Both the position numbers and the translations under genes were made by a program. Below are positions 8,456 through 16,858 of a stretch of DNA of 57,391 nucleotides, piece after piece. The DNA is from WVZH01 sp034430895. GTDB taxonomy: Bacteria; Chloroflexota; Anaerolineae; Anaerolineales; E44-bin32. The stretch lies in NCBI GenBank assembly GCA_034430895.1, contig DAOUDW010000076.1:1-57391 (forward strand). The letters run 5' to 3'. Under the pieces are notes generated by a model. The model was not told the DNA's origin, did not search any database, and worked only from the letters and a program-made list of their open reading frames with translations. The stretch's first letter is position 1. Each line of letters opens with the position of its first letter.

Positions 8456-8773
8456 ATGGGGGTTCAAGCTACAGTTAAAGATCACCTCACGGCGATCGAT
8501 AATGTGCCTGAATGGGTAATTTCCCTGGCGCAAATGATCCAGAGCATTCTGGATTCGTCGTCGGCCATTGCATCAGCGAGAGCGAAAGACTTGAGCCGTC
8601 TTCCATCCGTTGGAGAGGCGCTTGAATCGATCGTTCGAGGTTGGGAGATTCTGAACACATCAGATCTCCAAGCGTTATCTCCCCTACAGAGAGAGACCAT
8701 TGAAAAAGTTGTGTCACGCATCTTGTGTGACGTTCAAAATAACTTCGAAACAAACAGGAGGATGGAATCATGA
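8456..8773 (+). CDS. Hypothetical 105-aa protein between parB-like and cpaB-like genes
   Basis: I do not recognise this small soluble protein. It is mostly helical in appearance, without a signal peptide, membrane segment or cysteine-rich motif, and starts after a GGGGGG stretch six bases behind the ParB stop. Its stop overlaps the start of the CpaB-like gene by four bases (ATGA), so translation is likely coupled and the gene is probably real. A role as an adaptor between the partition pair and the pilus machinery is only a guess from position. Confidence 0.65.
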   Translation: MGVQATVKDHLTAIDNVPEWVISLAQMIQSILDSSSAIASARAKDLSRLPSVGEALESIVRGWEILNTSDLQALSPLQRETIEKVVSRILCDVQNNFETNRRMES

Positions 8774-9771
8774 TCAATCGAGGTTTACTGATTATCGGCG
8801 TAATCCTTGCCGTCATCGGGTTCGGTGCCGCTTTCATTTTCAATCAGGTCTTCATTCAACCCACCGATTACATCATTGCTGCAAGAATGGATATCCCGGC
8901 TGGAACCTATATCAACGGACTCCCAGAAGATGCCTTTGCCCAGATTCCCGTTCAATTTGAAAATCCTGATGCCCGGAAGGTATTGGAAGGTGTAGCACAG
9001 CCAGCAGATCTTATCGCCATGCGGGCTGCCAATGCTGTTGTCATCCAGGACATCTATACCTACCAGCCGCTCGTCCTCGGCGCTGTTGTAAGTGCGGACA
9101 ACCCGGCCGCCGCACGCATCACTCGTCTTGGATTGGACAACCCGGATTTCATGGTGATTACCATTCCGGCGACGGGAAATGTCCCTTCTGGCTTGATTTC
9201 CGGCGATCGCGTCGACCTCGCTGTTACCGTCTCCTCCATAGCGGATCCTCTCGAACTTTCGGAAGATGAACCCAGGGCAACGCTCTCCCTTCCACAGACA
9301 AGTCTTGGTGCCATACCTCCGGAAGCCCTTGCGGAAATCCTGGAGGCTTCTGGTTATTCCATCACCGCCCCGGAAGAAGATCTTGATTCGGATGGTGAGG
9401 GAGAAGTCTCAATGGTCGATACGGAAGCGCCAATGCTGCGAGAACCTGTCACCAAGTTATTGGTCCGAGGTTCTTTGGTGCTCAACGTTCAATGTGACCG
9501 GTCCGTCGCGGGGATAACGGCAGAAGGCGAAGCGCACCTCATGCGCGGAGACATTACGGGCATCGACGTCGTCATTCCCAGAGATGCATTTGAGTTCGTA
9601 ACCATGGCGATTAACAGCGGGACCTTGCAGATTGGCCTGCTCTCACCGCTTGTCGATGACACCAACGATGAGCCCACGCTCGGCGCTTCGTTGCAGGACT
9701 TCCTCGATCTTTACTTGCACGATCGGGAAGAGCTCACGGCCGATTCGGAGACAGCAGACTCACCAGACTAG
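8770..9771 (+). CDS. cpaB: CpaB/RcpC-like Flp pilus assembly protein (SAF domain)
   Basis: The 333-residue product has one N-terminal membrane segment (about 5-25) and then an SAF-like region, AARMDIPAGTYINGL (about 38-52), as in CpaB/RcpC and flagellar FlgA proteins. Later segments ITIPATGNVPSGLISGDRVDLAVTV and the C-terminal VVIPRDAFEFVTMAINSG match the usual CpaB layout. A strong AGGAGG precedes the start. CpaB is thought to sit in the envelope and act with the secretin in diderms; no secretin is seen here, so it may contact peptidoglycan or surface layers. An acidic insert (about 195-220) and an acidic tail are unusual. Family assignment is good, mechanism uncertain. Confidence 0.8.
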   Translation: MINRGLLIIGVILAVIGFGAAFIFNQVFIQPTDYIIAARMDIPAGTYINGLPEDAFAQIPVQFENPDARKVLEGVAQPADLIAMRAANAVVIQDIYTYQPLVLGAVVSADNPAAARITRLGLDNPDFMVITIPATGNVPSGLISGDRVDLAVTVSSIADPLELSEDEPRATLSLPQTSLGAIPPEALAEILEASGYSITAPEEDLDSDGEGEVSMVDTEAPMLREPVTKLLVRGSLVLNVQCDRSVAGITAEGEAHLMRGDITGIDVVIPRDAFEFVTMAINSGTLQIGLLSPLVDDTNDEPTLGASLQDFLDLYLHDREELTADSETADSPD

Positions 9772-9828
9772 ATTCGACGTCGCGTAATGAAACACCCCCA
9801 CCAAATTGCGACTCAAGAGGTTGCCGCC

Positions 9829-11190
9829 ATGACAGATCAGCAAACGGAGTATTTTACGGCGTTATTGTTCGCAAGACCGGAAATCAGTGCACAGATGAAC
9901 GCACAAATGCACATTGCCACCGACAGAAAAGTGCGCCTCGTCACACTCTTGCCGCTGTTCGATATTGCCAAGGCCGTTGATATCTTGCTCTCGATGAAAC
10001 CGCAAGTGGTACTCATCGATGCGCATGTAGACGGTTTTGAGCTTTCCCAGATCGTCCATCTACGGCAAAAGGCTGCCGAGCCATTTGTCGTCGTCGGCCT
10101 CGCACAGGCAGGCTCGACAGAGATGGAGCAATTGCTCGGTTACAATCTCGACGCTACGTATACCTTTCCACTCAACCCCAACCTGTACGATCGTTTCGAC
10201 CAGGATCTTCCAGCAGCATACAAGCAGGTATCCCAGGCATGGGGAAAAGGCGCCTGGGGAGCCGGAGCTCCTGAAGCGATCAAAGCCGCCACCGCTGCGG
10301 CCGGGGCGACTTCGTGGCAACGATCGGCCATCGCGGTTTATTCACCCAAAGGCGGTGTAGGGAAAACGGTTATCGCTTGTGAGTTGGCCGCCACACTCGC
10401 CGCCCTCGGAGGACGGGAAGTCGCTCTCATCGACGCCAACATGAACGGCGGTCATGTCAAACTGCGATTGAATGTAGATGTCCCCCACGGCATATTAAAT
10501 GCAGCCGCCACCTATCATACCAACAAGGGACACCCGTCTCTGGAAGCCGATGCCCTTAAGAAGGTCCTCGGCTATCTGGTCCCCCTTGCAGGAACCAGCA
10601 ACCTGAAAGTCCTTCCCGGCGTTGTCAATATGGAACAATCACTCAACGAGAGTTTGCTCGGCGAAGCCGGTATGGATTTCATGATCTGGTTGATCCCCAT
10701 CCTCAAACGCCAGTTTGATTTTGTCGTCATCGACATGGGCAGTTCCATCAACGTCGGTACACATATTGGCGTACTCAAATGCGTCGACTTCATCATTGCG
10801 GTATGCGAACCCGATCTCACCAGTCTTGCAGACATCAAGGAGGCCATACATCGAAGCATCGTCGCAAAGTATGGTGTCGGCCTCGATCGCGTCGGTCTGG
10901 TGATTAACAAGTGGCAGGATGATCTGGGGATTTCATTAAAGGAAGCGTCGAAGTACGCAGGGGTCACCGCCATGGGCATCATCGCCAACGACGGCACTGG
11001 AAACATCACACGTGCCGGGAATCAAAGTCAATCCTACTTCGCCAAATACATCAACGAAAAGAAGAACCCCAAAGAAACAGAACAAACCCTTCACGGATTC
11101 GCTCAACTGGCCGGCCAGTTCTATTCACCAATTTCCGCCGCATGGTCGGAAAGGTTGAAAAGCGAACGCAAGAAAAATAGATGGCGGTAA
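9829..11190 (+). CDS. cpaE: CpaE/TadZ-like ATPase
   Basis: The 453-residue protein has a receiver-like N-terminal domain with an aspartate at the usual acceptor position (VVLIDAHVD, D64), an Ala/Gly linker (about 138-162), then a MinD/ParA-type ATPase: PKGGVGKT (173-180), VALIDANMNGG (about 198-208) and FDFVVIDMGSS. This is the TadZ/CpaE layout, whose members mark the pole or site of pilus assembly. The start at 9829 is chosen because AAGAGG precedes it; an in-frame ATG at 9787 lacks a site. With the ParA at 6454 the cluster encodes two ATPases of this superfamily. It overlaps the CpaF start. Confidence 0.85.
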   Translation: MTDQQTEYFTALLFARPEISAQMNAQMHIATDRKVRLVTLLPLFDIAKAVDILLSMKPQVVLIDAHVDGFELSQIVHLRQKAAEPFVVVGLAQAGSTEMEQLLGYNLDATYTFPLNPNLYDRFDQDLPAAYKQVSQAWGKGAWGAGAPEAIKAATAAAGATSWQRSAIAVYSPKGGVGKTVIACELAATLAALGGREVALIDANMNGGHVKLRLNVDVPHGILNAAATYHTNKGHPSLEADALKKVLGYLVPLAGTSNLKVLPGVVNMEQSLNESLLGEAGMDFMIWLIPILKRQFDFVVIDMGSSINVGTHIGVLKCVDFIIAVCEPDLTSLADIKEAIHRSIVAKYGVGLDRVGLVINKWQDDLGISLKEASKYAGVTAMGIIANDGTGNITRAGNQSQSYFAKYINEKKNPKETEQTLHGFAQLAGQFYSPISAAWSERLKSERKKNRWR

Positions 11191-12605
11191 AGATGCGATT
11201 CGAAGATGATCATGCAGCAAAACTCGGTCAACAAGCAATCGAAGGCGTAGCCCCATATGAAAGCGGCTTGAAAAAGGTGCGCGATCGGATTGCGGGCGAG
11301 TTTAATTCCCAGCAAATCGACAACGCCGGTCCCCTAGTCACCGAGGCAGCCTCTCGCACAGCGCAGGAAATATATCACGCCTTCAACCAGGAAGCACTTT
11401 CTAAGAACCTATCTCGCATCATGCTCCCCGAGGAACAATTCGTAGAAATGGTTCTGGCCGATCTTCTCGGCATGGGAGCTGTTGACACACTGCTCAGTGA
11501 TCCCACCGTTGAAGACATCGCCATCAACGGGCCGGCGGAAGTCATGGTATATCGTCATGGGCATTGGGAAAAAACAGATGTGACCTTCCCGTCGGCTGAC
11601 CGATTGCTGGAAATTCTCAATCGTGGCCTGGCGCATTCCAATCGCAAAGCCAACCTGGTCACACCCATCGCCGACGCAGTATTAAAAGGAAAACAACGTA
11701 TCAGCGTTGTGACCCATCCCGTCGCCACGCCCCATCCCACGGCTGTCATCCGTATCCCCAGGGTAAAAGACATCACACTCGAAGACATGATTCAACCATG
11801 CACAGCCAAGAATGAGACACAAAATAAAGAGCTTCCCGTCGATTACGAGAGCTTGCTGGATGGCGATGTGGAAGGATTGCTCTCGCCAAAAGCGTCGCTT
11901 TATCTGCATGCCGTCGTGCTGGCTGGCGGCAATATAGTTGCCATCGGTCCTACGGGATCAGGAAAGACCACGCTCTTGATGGCGCTTGGACGGAAAATTC
12001 CGCAAGGAAATCGAATCCTGATCATCGAGGACACCCCGGAGATCGATCTTCACCCGCATACGGAAAAACCAACGAATGTACTCTATCTGCGCACACGTCC
12101 ATCGACCGTAGAAGGACTGCGAGAGATACCGCAGGAGGATCTGGTTAAACTGGCGCTGCGCCAGAGGCCTGACGCGCTGACCCTCGGTGAGGCGCGAGGG
12201 CCGGAAGTGTTCGACTTACTCAACGCACTCAACACCGGCCACAAGAATGGGCTCACCAGTCTGCATGCCTATGGGGTGGAAGAGCTTTTCGGACGCATAT
12301 TCCTGATGCTTTCACAAAGTGAACGCGGGCGACACCTGGATGCATACCGGGCCGCAAACCTGGTTGCTTCCACACTCCACGTCGCCGTATCGATCGAGAT
12401 GATCGGAAACAACCGCTTCGTAAAAACGATCGCCGAACTAACGGGTAAGGTTAGAAAAGTCGGAACATCGTATGAACCCGAGGTGAAGCCAATTTTCCAA
12501 CGGTCTGGGAACCGTGGCAAATTGGAAGGACCCCTGACGGATTCTTCTCACGACGATTTGTTCCGCATCGCAGGCATTCCCCCTAACGTTTATTCGGCAG
12601 CGTGA
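11181..12605 (+). CDS. cpaF: CpaF/TadA secretion ATPase
   Basis: The 474-residue protein is the hexameric motor of Tad pilus assembly. Visible are the N-terminal CpaF segment LLSDPTVEDIAINGP (104-118), Walker A GPTGSGKT (256-263), the acidic box IEDTPEIDL (282-290), the Walker B segment ALRQRPDALTLGEARG (325-340) and the His box GHKNGLTSLHA (353-363). An insert at about 205-235 is rich in charged residues. The start overlaps the CpaE stop; ATG at 11193 is an alternative. TadB and TadC follow, its usual membrane partners. In other Tad systems TadA drives extension and sometimes retraction. Confidence 0.93.
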   Translation: MAVKMRFEDDHAAKLGQQAIEGVAPYESGLKKVRDRIAGEFNSQQIDNAGPLVTEAASRTAQEIYHAFNQEALSKNLSRIMLPEEQFVEMVLADLLGMGAVDTLLSDPTVEDIAINGPAEVMVYRHGHWEKTDVTFPSADRLLEILNRGLAHSNRKANLVTPIADAVLKGKQRISVVTHPVATPHPTAVIRIPRVKDITLEDMIQPCTAKNETQNKELPVDYESLLDGDVEGLLSPKASLYLHAVVLAGGNIVAIGPTGSGKTTLLMALGRKIPQGNRILIIEDTPEIDLHPHTEKPTNVLYLRTRPSTVEGLREIPQEDLVKLALRQRPDALTLGEARGPEVFDLLNALNTGHKNGLTSLHAYGVEELFGRIFLMLSQSERGRHLDAYRAANLVASTLHVAVSIEMIGNNRFVKTIAELTGKVRKVGTSYEPEVKPIFQRSGNRGKLEGPLTDSSHDDLFRIAGIPPNVYSAA

Positions 12606-12648
12606 TGGTGGGAGATGATCGGGGAATGGTTTTACCAGGAGGTACTTT

Positions 12649-13593
12649 ATGCTGACCAATATCCTTCTTGCTGTTTCCGCTGGCTTTGGCTGTTTTTTCA
12701 TCGTCATTTCGTTACGCTATCAGGCACCCAAACGGGACCTCAAGCGTCTCACCGCCTTACGGAAAACCACCGAAGAGAGAGTGGCGGAAGAAGAACCGGA
12801 GGACTCGTTTTATCGGAACCTCCGCTACCGCGGCCTCAACGTCGCCCTGGCCCAGGCCGATCTTGAGGTCACTCCAGCCGGTTTTATCCGCGTCGGGATC
12901 CTTATTTCCTTAATCGCATTCGCTTTGGGTGTCGTCATCAGCGGAGGGCTGCTTGTCGCCTTGTTCATGGCCTGCGGGAGTTTTTTCCTCTACTACTTCT
13001 GGCTCGGTCTGCGGCGGGACGCTAAGAAACTCGAGTATGAAGAAGCCATCGCCGATACCTGCGACCGCATCTCGGCCGGCGCCCAACTCACGCCTACGCT
13101 GCAAGGCGCCATCTCGCACGCCGCGGAGACCTGCCCGGAGATCATCAAAGATGACCTCATGCTGATCTCCAATCAACTATCCCAGGGCGCCGGAGTCGAG
13201 GCTGCCTTCGAAGACATCGTGGAACGCAGGCAAAGCTATTCCCTCGGGTTGATGGCGCAAACGCTCAAGATCTGGAGCGTGCGCGGAACGACGCTTCCCC
13301 TGCAAGAAGTGATTCAACCCCTGAAACAGGCCATCCGGGACATGGCGGACACGGGCAGGAGAATGGACGCCGAACTGACCCAATCCAGGTTGACCGCCAG
13401 CATCGTGACGATCAGTCCACCGATCTTCGTGCTCTTCTTCCGGACCGCCATTCCCGCCACCGATCCGATATACGCCAGCGCAACCGGCCAGATGATCCAG
13501 ATTTTCTCCTACGCTCTCTCCGCGACTGGCTTCATCCTGACCATGCGCATTATCCGCAACGTTCGCAAAGTACTGGAAATCCAGCCGGACTAG
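12649..13593 (+). CDS. tadB: TadB, Flp pilus inner-membrane assembly protein
   Basis: This 314-residue type II secretion F-like protein has an N-terminal membrane helix, a soluble part, two adjacent helices (about 84-121), a T2SSF cytoplasmic domain (about 140-245, with CDRISAGAQLTPTLQGAI) and C-terminal helices. AGGAGGT precedes the start. TadB and TadC form the platform that the CpaF ATPase turns. The gene follows cpaF by 43 bases and tadC by nine bases in turn, so all three are one transcript. Confidence 0.9.
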   Translation: MLTNILLAVSAGFGCFFIVISLRYQAPKRDLKRLTALRKTTEERVAEEEPEDSFYRNLRYRGLNVALAQADLEVTPAGFIRVGILISLIAFALGVVISGGLLVALFMACGSFFLYYFWLGLRRDAKKLEYEEAIADTCDRISAGAQLTPTLQGAISHAAETCPEIIKDDLMLISNQLSQGAGVEAAFEDIVERRQSYSLGLMAQTLKIWSVRGTTLPLQEVIQPLKQAIRDMADTGRRMDAELTQSRLTASIVTISPPIFVLFFRTAIPATDPIYASATGQMIQIFSYALSATGFILTMRIIRNVRKVLEIQPD

Positions 13594-13602
13594 GAGACAG
13601 CT

Positions 13603-14502
13603 ATGGACTCATCATTGTTTTTATCCCTCTCGTTGGCGCTGTTGGCAGGGATCGGCATCTTCCTGGTGGCCGCATCGATCAGCATCCCCATGCAATCCTT
13701 GACCCACCGCATTCGGGACGACGGCGCTGGACCTCGCATCACCGGCATGGCAGAAAGTACGATCTTCCGGGCCTTCTTCGTGGACTTGAGCAAGCGTATT
13801 CGACCCGTATCCGGCGATCTGGAAGACACGCTGCGGCGGTCCGGATGGCGATTCGAATCGGAAGTGCATTTCTATGCCCGCCGCATGCTCGCCGCTTGCC
13901 TGCTCATGATGTTGTGCATCGTTATCGGTATAGCCTTGAATCAGGTACTGGGACTTACCATGGGTTTGGTGCCCATTGCTGTTTTCGCCTGCCTCGGCGC
14001 GTTGTTGGGCTTCATACTGCCCGACATCGAACTTAAAAACGCCATCGATCGCAGACGCATCCGTCTCAAGAAAGAAATGGGCTTCGGGCTGGATCAAATC
14101 CATATTTATCTGCAGTCGGGTGCGGATCTGATGGAAGCGCTGTCGCAAGTCGCGCAGATGGGCATATTCGGAAGCGCCTGTGAAACCATCGCCGCCCAGG
14201 TCAGCACCGGAGAACCGATCAGTGTGGTCACGGAAAACGTGCAGAAAACACTCCCGCCCACGCCGGAGTTCGATGAGTTCCTCAAGCTGCTGCGCACCGG
14301 CATCCAGAAAGGCGAGGCCGTGCAAGAGCCTTTCCGCGAACGCGCCGCTTCGATGCGCCAGATGCTCGTACGTTCAATCATCGAAGAAGGCCACAAATCC
14401 AGAATCAAAGTCACCTTCCTAACCATCATCTTCATGCTGGTGGCAACCATGATCGTCACCATTGTCCCGATCACCTTGCTGCTGTTCGAGGGCGCATTCT
14501 AA
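13603..14502 (+). CDS. tadC: TadC, Flp pilus inner-membrane assembly protein
   Basis: A 299-residue paralogue of TadB: N-terminal helix, a membrane hairpin at about 88-146, a T2SSF domain (MGFGLDQIHIYLQSGADLMEAL, then FDEFLKLLRTGIQKGEAVQEPF) and a C-terminal helix. The ribosome-binding site AGGAGA lies six to seven bases before the ATG. It is the last gene of the first Tad block before the toxin-antitoxin pair. Confidence 0.9.
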   Translation: MDSSLFLSLSLALLAGIGIFLVAASISIPMQSLTHRIRDDGAGPRITGMAESTIFRAFFVDLSKRIRPVSGDLEDTLRRSGWRFESEVHFYARRMLAACLLMMLCIVIGIALNQVLGLTMGLVPIAVFACLGALLGFILPDIELKNAIDRRRIRLKKEMGFGLDQIHIYLQSGADLMEALSQVAQMGIFGSACETIAAQVSTGEPISVVTENVQKTLPPTPEFDEFLKLLRTGIQKGEAVQEPFRERAASMRQMLVRSIIEEGHKSRIKVTFLTIIFMLVATMIVTIVPITLLLFEGAF

Positions 14503-14505
14503 GAC

Positions 14506-14526
14506 GGTATGATACAATATCATACC
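14506..14526 (+). promoter_or_regulatory. Operator and promoter of the toxin-antitoxin pair
   Basis: Perfect nine-base arms GGTATGATA and TATCATACC surround CAA. The centre contains TACAAT (14513-14518), a good -10 element, giving a very short leader before ATG 14538. Ribbon-helix-helix antitoxins repress their own promoters by binding such repeats, so autoregulation is expected. No clear -35 element is seen. Confidence 0.6.
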
Positions 14527-14537
14527 CGAGGTGCGTT

Positions 14538-14780
14538 ATGCCCAAAGAAAAGGTTGCCGTGACGATCGAGAAGCATTTACTCGAGCGCCTGGATCGTCTG
14601 GTTTCGGCGGGGAAGTACCCGAGCCGCAGCAGCGCTGTCGAGCGAGCGGTCGCATACAGCCTGGAGAGAATCGAACACACTCGCCTCGCCGTGGAGAGCG
14701 CGAAACTGGACCCTGCCTTCGAGCAGGCGCTGGCGGATGAAGGGCTGGCAGGAGACCTTGCGGAATGGCCAGAATACTGA
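14538..14780 (+). CDS. Ribbon-helix-helix (CopG/ParD/MazE-type) antitoxin
   Basis: The 80-residue protein has the RHH pattern: a short beta strand KVAVTIEKHLLERLDRLV, then YPSRSSAVERAVAYSLERI. The acidic C-terminus (about 52-80) would wrap the toxin. It overlaps the MazF-like gene by 16 bases, as toxin-antitoxin pairs do, and has its own promoter-operator (14506-14526) and GAGGTG ribosome-binding site. It interrupts the Tad cluster. Confidence 0.85.
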   Translation: MPKEKVAVTIEKHLLERLDRLVSAGKYPSRSSAVERAVAYSLERIEHTRLAVESAKLDPAFEQALADEGLAGDLAEWPEY

Positions 14781-15100
14781 GGGGGGATGTCTACTGGGCC
14801 GATCTCAACCCGGTGCGAGGACACAAGCAAGCAGGGCTTCGCCCGGTCGTCATCATCAGCCAGGATGTGTTCAATGAACGCTCCGGTACGGTCATCGTCA
14901 TGGCGATCACGAGTCGGGTACAACGGGCTGGCTTTCCTCTTACTCACAAGTTGAGCGGCGGCCTGCCCAAGGAATCATGGGTTAAAATAAGTCAGGTTCG
15001 TACGCTGTCGACTGCGCGATTGGGCGACCGCGTTGGGAAGCTCGAACCGGAAGAAATGGCGGTCTTGATCGAGGGGCTAAACGAAATCATCGCCGATTAA
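14765..15100 (+). CDS. MazF/PemK-family toxin
   Basis: The 111-residue protein shows the MazF family start RGDVYWADLNPVRGHKQAGLRPVVI, the second motif VIVMAITSR and the late segment SWVKISQVRTLSTARLG. Members are sequence-specific mRNA endoribonucleases. It is full length and looks intact. The antitoxin precedes it. A weak hairpin (TGGAGAC / GTCTCCA, 15106-15131) follows the stop. Confidence 0.9.
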   Translation: MARILRGDVYWADLNPVRGHKQAGLRPVVIISQDVFNERSGTVIVMAITSRVQRAGFPLTHKLSGGLPKESWVKISQVRTLSTARLGDRVGKLEPEEMAVLIEGLNEIIAD

Positions 15101-15105
15101 TACGC

Positions 15106-15131
15106 TGGAGACAATCGGGGAATCGTCTCCA
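15106..15131 (+). terminator. Weak hairpin after the toxin gene
   Basis: TGGAGAC pairs with GTCTCCA around a 12-base loop, five bases after the toxin stop codon. No T tract follows, so it may only partly end transcription or protect the 3' end. Confidence 0.3.
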
Positions 15132-15190
15132 TGTAAAGCCGGTAACAGTATCTTTTACATTTTCGTAGTGAAGCGCTAAGATTCAAATCG

Positions 15191-15208
15191 GATTGCGATC
15201 TCGCAATC
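15191..15208. promoter_or_regulatory. 18-bp perfect palindrome before a secreted-protein gene
   Basis: GATTGCGA is followed by its exact partner TCGCAATC with TC between. It ends 11 bases before ATG 15220, overlapping the leader, where a repressor dimer or a translation-blocking hairpin could act. Confidence 0.4.
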
Positions 15209-15219
15209 AGGGGGTCCGT

Positions 15220-16029
15220 ATGGACAGAAAGAAAACAGTCATCTACCTCCTGGGATTTATATGCATCCTGGGGTGGATCAGCTTCGCCGCAAAAGACGAT
15301 GTGGCGGCGGAGAACCCCGCTGCGCCCGACACGCTGCAAACCATTCCCCCCACACCGGACTTGTCTCCGGAAGAACGTCTCGCCCTGGCGATCCCGCCAG
15401 TCAATGTGTATGGCAAGGACCTCGATCGACTCGTGTACGGCAACCAGCTCGATTGGCCCGAGATGCGTTACCTGAATGAAGGCGCGGAAATCCTGGGAAG
15501 AACGATCACGCCCGTCGACTTTCGCATCATTCCGGGTGGAGACAACGTCAGCATCTACGCCCCACCCAGCGATACATATTTTGCCGATGCGCTCTGGTAC
15601 ATAACGGAAGGCCTCGAGAAAGGAAGACGAGCGCTTGACACCGTCGTCATCCCGCCCGGCGGCAGCCTGGTGATGATCCAGATCGACGTCGAGCCTCCGA
15701 TTGCAAACCCCGACAAAACCTGCGGCTCAGCATATGAAGGGCCTCGCGGGAATTCCTTCCGTATCGCCTATCCCGATTTGGGAGAACACCCTATTGCCTA
15801 TACACCTTCGTATCCATACACCGAGGGGTACGAACTCGGGGATTATGCGGCTCCTTTCGTCGACTGCCCCGACGATGGCTGGCTCTACTTCTACCTCCCC
15901 ACGCTCGAGGCCGATCCCACCATGATATGGCTCGAGTTCGTCCAGACAGAAAATGGATATGATGACATAACAGGGGAACAGTACTCCGCTGTAACCCTGT
16001 CCTTCTGGACGCTGACGGAACGGCCTTGA
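15220..16029 (+). CDS. Secreted or membrane-anchored protein within the Tad cluster
   Basis: The 269-residue product begins with a hydrophobic segment (about 6-22) followed by a Pro/Ala-rich linker (TIPPTPDLSPEERLAL). The rest looks like an extracellular beta-rich domain: VIPPGGSLVMIQIDVEPP, two cysteines (about DKTCG and VDCPDDG), and aromatic strands up to the end. I do not recognise it. The start at 15220 follows AGGGGG and is preferred over an in-frame codon at 15193, which lies inside the palindrome. Its position between Tad blocks suggests an adhesin, pilus-associated or assembly protein on the cell surface, but this is inference. Confidence 0.75.
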   Translation: MDRKKTVIYLLGFICILGWISFAAKDDVAAENPAAPDTLQTIPPTPDLSPEERLALAIPPVNVYGKDLDRLVYGNQLDWPEMRYLNEGAEILGRTITPVDFRIIPGGDNVSIYAPPSDTYFADALWYITEGLEKGRRALDTVVIPPGGSLVMIQIDVEPPIANPDKTCGSAYEGPRGNSFRIAYPDLGEHPIAYTPSYPYTEGYELGDYAAPFVDCPDDGWLYFYLPTLEADPTMIWLEFVQTENGYDDITGEQYSAVTLSFWTLTERP

Positions 16030-16047
16030 TCGGAAGGCACAGTCCGC

Positions 16048-16165
16048 AGGTTGGGTTTCGGCCTCCTCAGCCCAATATCTCGCTTTGTTTTGGTTACGGA
16101 TATTCATCCGCAACCGGTATCCGGCAGATATCAATCTGCCAATCTTCGCTTCGTAAAACGCCACA
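16048..16165. repeat. Composite intergenic repeat, copy 1
   Basis: This unit starts AGGTTGGGTTTCGG, continues with GGATATTCATCCGCAACCGG and CCGGCAGATATCAATCTGCC, and ends near ATCTTCGCTTCG. It contains a hairpin (GCAGAT / ATCTGC). A related copy lies at 25351-25465 after the M23 gene, and partial copies lie at 25514-25643. The spacing of the sub-elements is conserved. Confidence 0.65.
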
Positions 16166-16255
16166 ACGACAATCGGTTTCATCTCTTATCTCTGGCTCTC
16201 ATTCTTTCATGAACACCTGCGGATACTTATCCACCGCCAGCCAATATCCCTCCCT

Positions 16256-16513
16256 TCATCCTGAGCGGAAGACCTAGCAAAGCGAGGTCTGAAGTCGAAG
16301 GAGCATATCGCAACACCATTCAGAGAAAATAATGAACCTTTTTCGATCACCGTCCTTCGACTGCGGTCCTTCGACTACGGGCTTCGCCCTCCGCTCAGGA
16401 TGATGGGTAAGGAAGGGCTTCGCTTTCACTCGGGGTCATTCAACGCATCCACTCATACCCATTCAATCATCCTGAGCGGAACGAGTTGCGCAGCAACGAG
16501 TGAAGTCGAAGGA
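16256..16513. repeat. Cluster of three TCATCCTGAGCG ... GTCGAAGGA repeats
   Basis: Copies at 16256-16302 (plus), 16353-16403 (inverted) and 16467-16513 (plus) share ends TCATCCTGAGCG and GAAGTCGAAGGA around variable centres. A fourth copy is at 25659-25705. This family is dispersed in intergenic regions of many bacterial genomes. The region 16030-16616 otherwise holds no gene. Confidence 0.7.
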
Positions 16514-16514
16514 A

Positions 16515-16530
16515 GGGACGCCGATGTCCC
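16515..16530. repeat. Dispersed 16-bp palindromic repeat
   Basis: GGGACGCCGATGTCCC, identical to 6329-6344; here it directly follows the third TCATCCTGAGCG repeat and lies about 85 bases before the pilin start. Confidence 0.6.
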
Positions 16531-16616
16531 GTATGGAAGCCCGTTTTTATGCTAGAGTCATTGCATACTCGCGGTCGAAATTGCCCATCCACGCACAACC
16601 GATTCGAAGGAGACAC

Positions 16617-16775
16617 ATGATGAAGAAACACCTATCGCAAGGGATTTTGGGCGATCAATCCGGGCAGGATACGCTGGAATGGATCGCCATCGCCGCCGTG
16701 GTCGTGATCATCGTCATCGTGGTTTTTGCCATCATCCGCGATAAAGCGATCGAGAAGGCCGAAGCAATCTGGTAA
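16617..16775 (+). CDS. flp: Flp-type (type IVb) pilin candidate
   Basis: A 52-residue protein with a short charged leader, then SG, then QDTLEWIAIAAVVV and an unbroken hydrophobic helix to about residue 42. Cleavage after Gly would leave Gln1 and Glu5 of the mature chain, the rule for type IV pilins, giving a mature pilin of about 36 residues, within the small size range of Flp pilins. AAGGAG lies just before two adjacent ATG codons (16617, 16620). A possible -10 (TATGCT, 16548-16553) lies upstream. It is probably the main subunit of the pilus, and needs a prepilin peptidase that is not encoded here. Confidence 0.8.
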   Translation: MMKKHLSQGILGDQSGQDTLEWIAIAAVVVIIVIVVFAIIRDKAIEKAEAIW

Positions 16776-16858
16776 GTCGCGATCCAACCAGAAAGTCGAA
16801 GCTGACTTTATCGGACAAACCGGAACTCTTCATCCAGGTAATGGGGGCGATCACTCCG

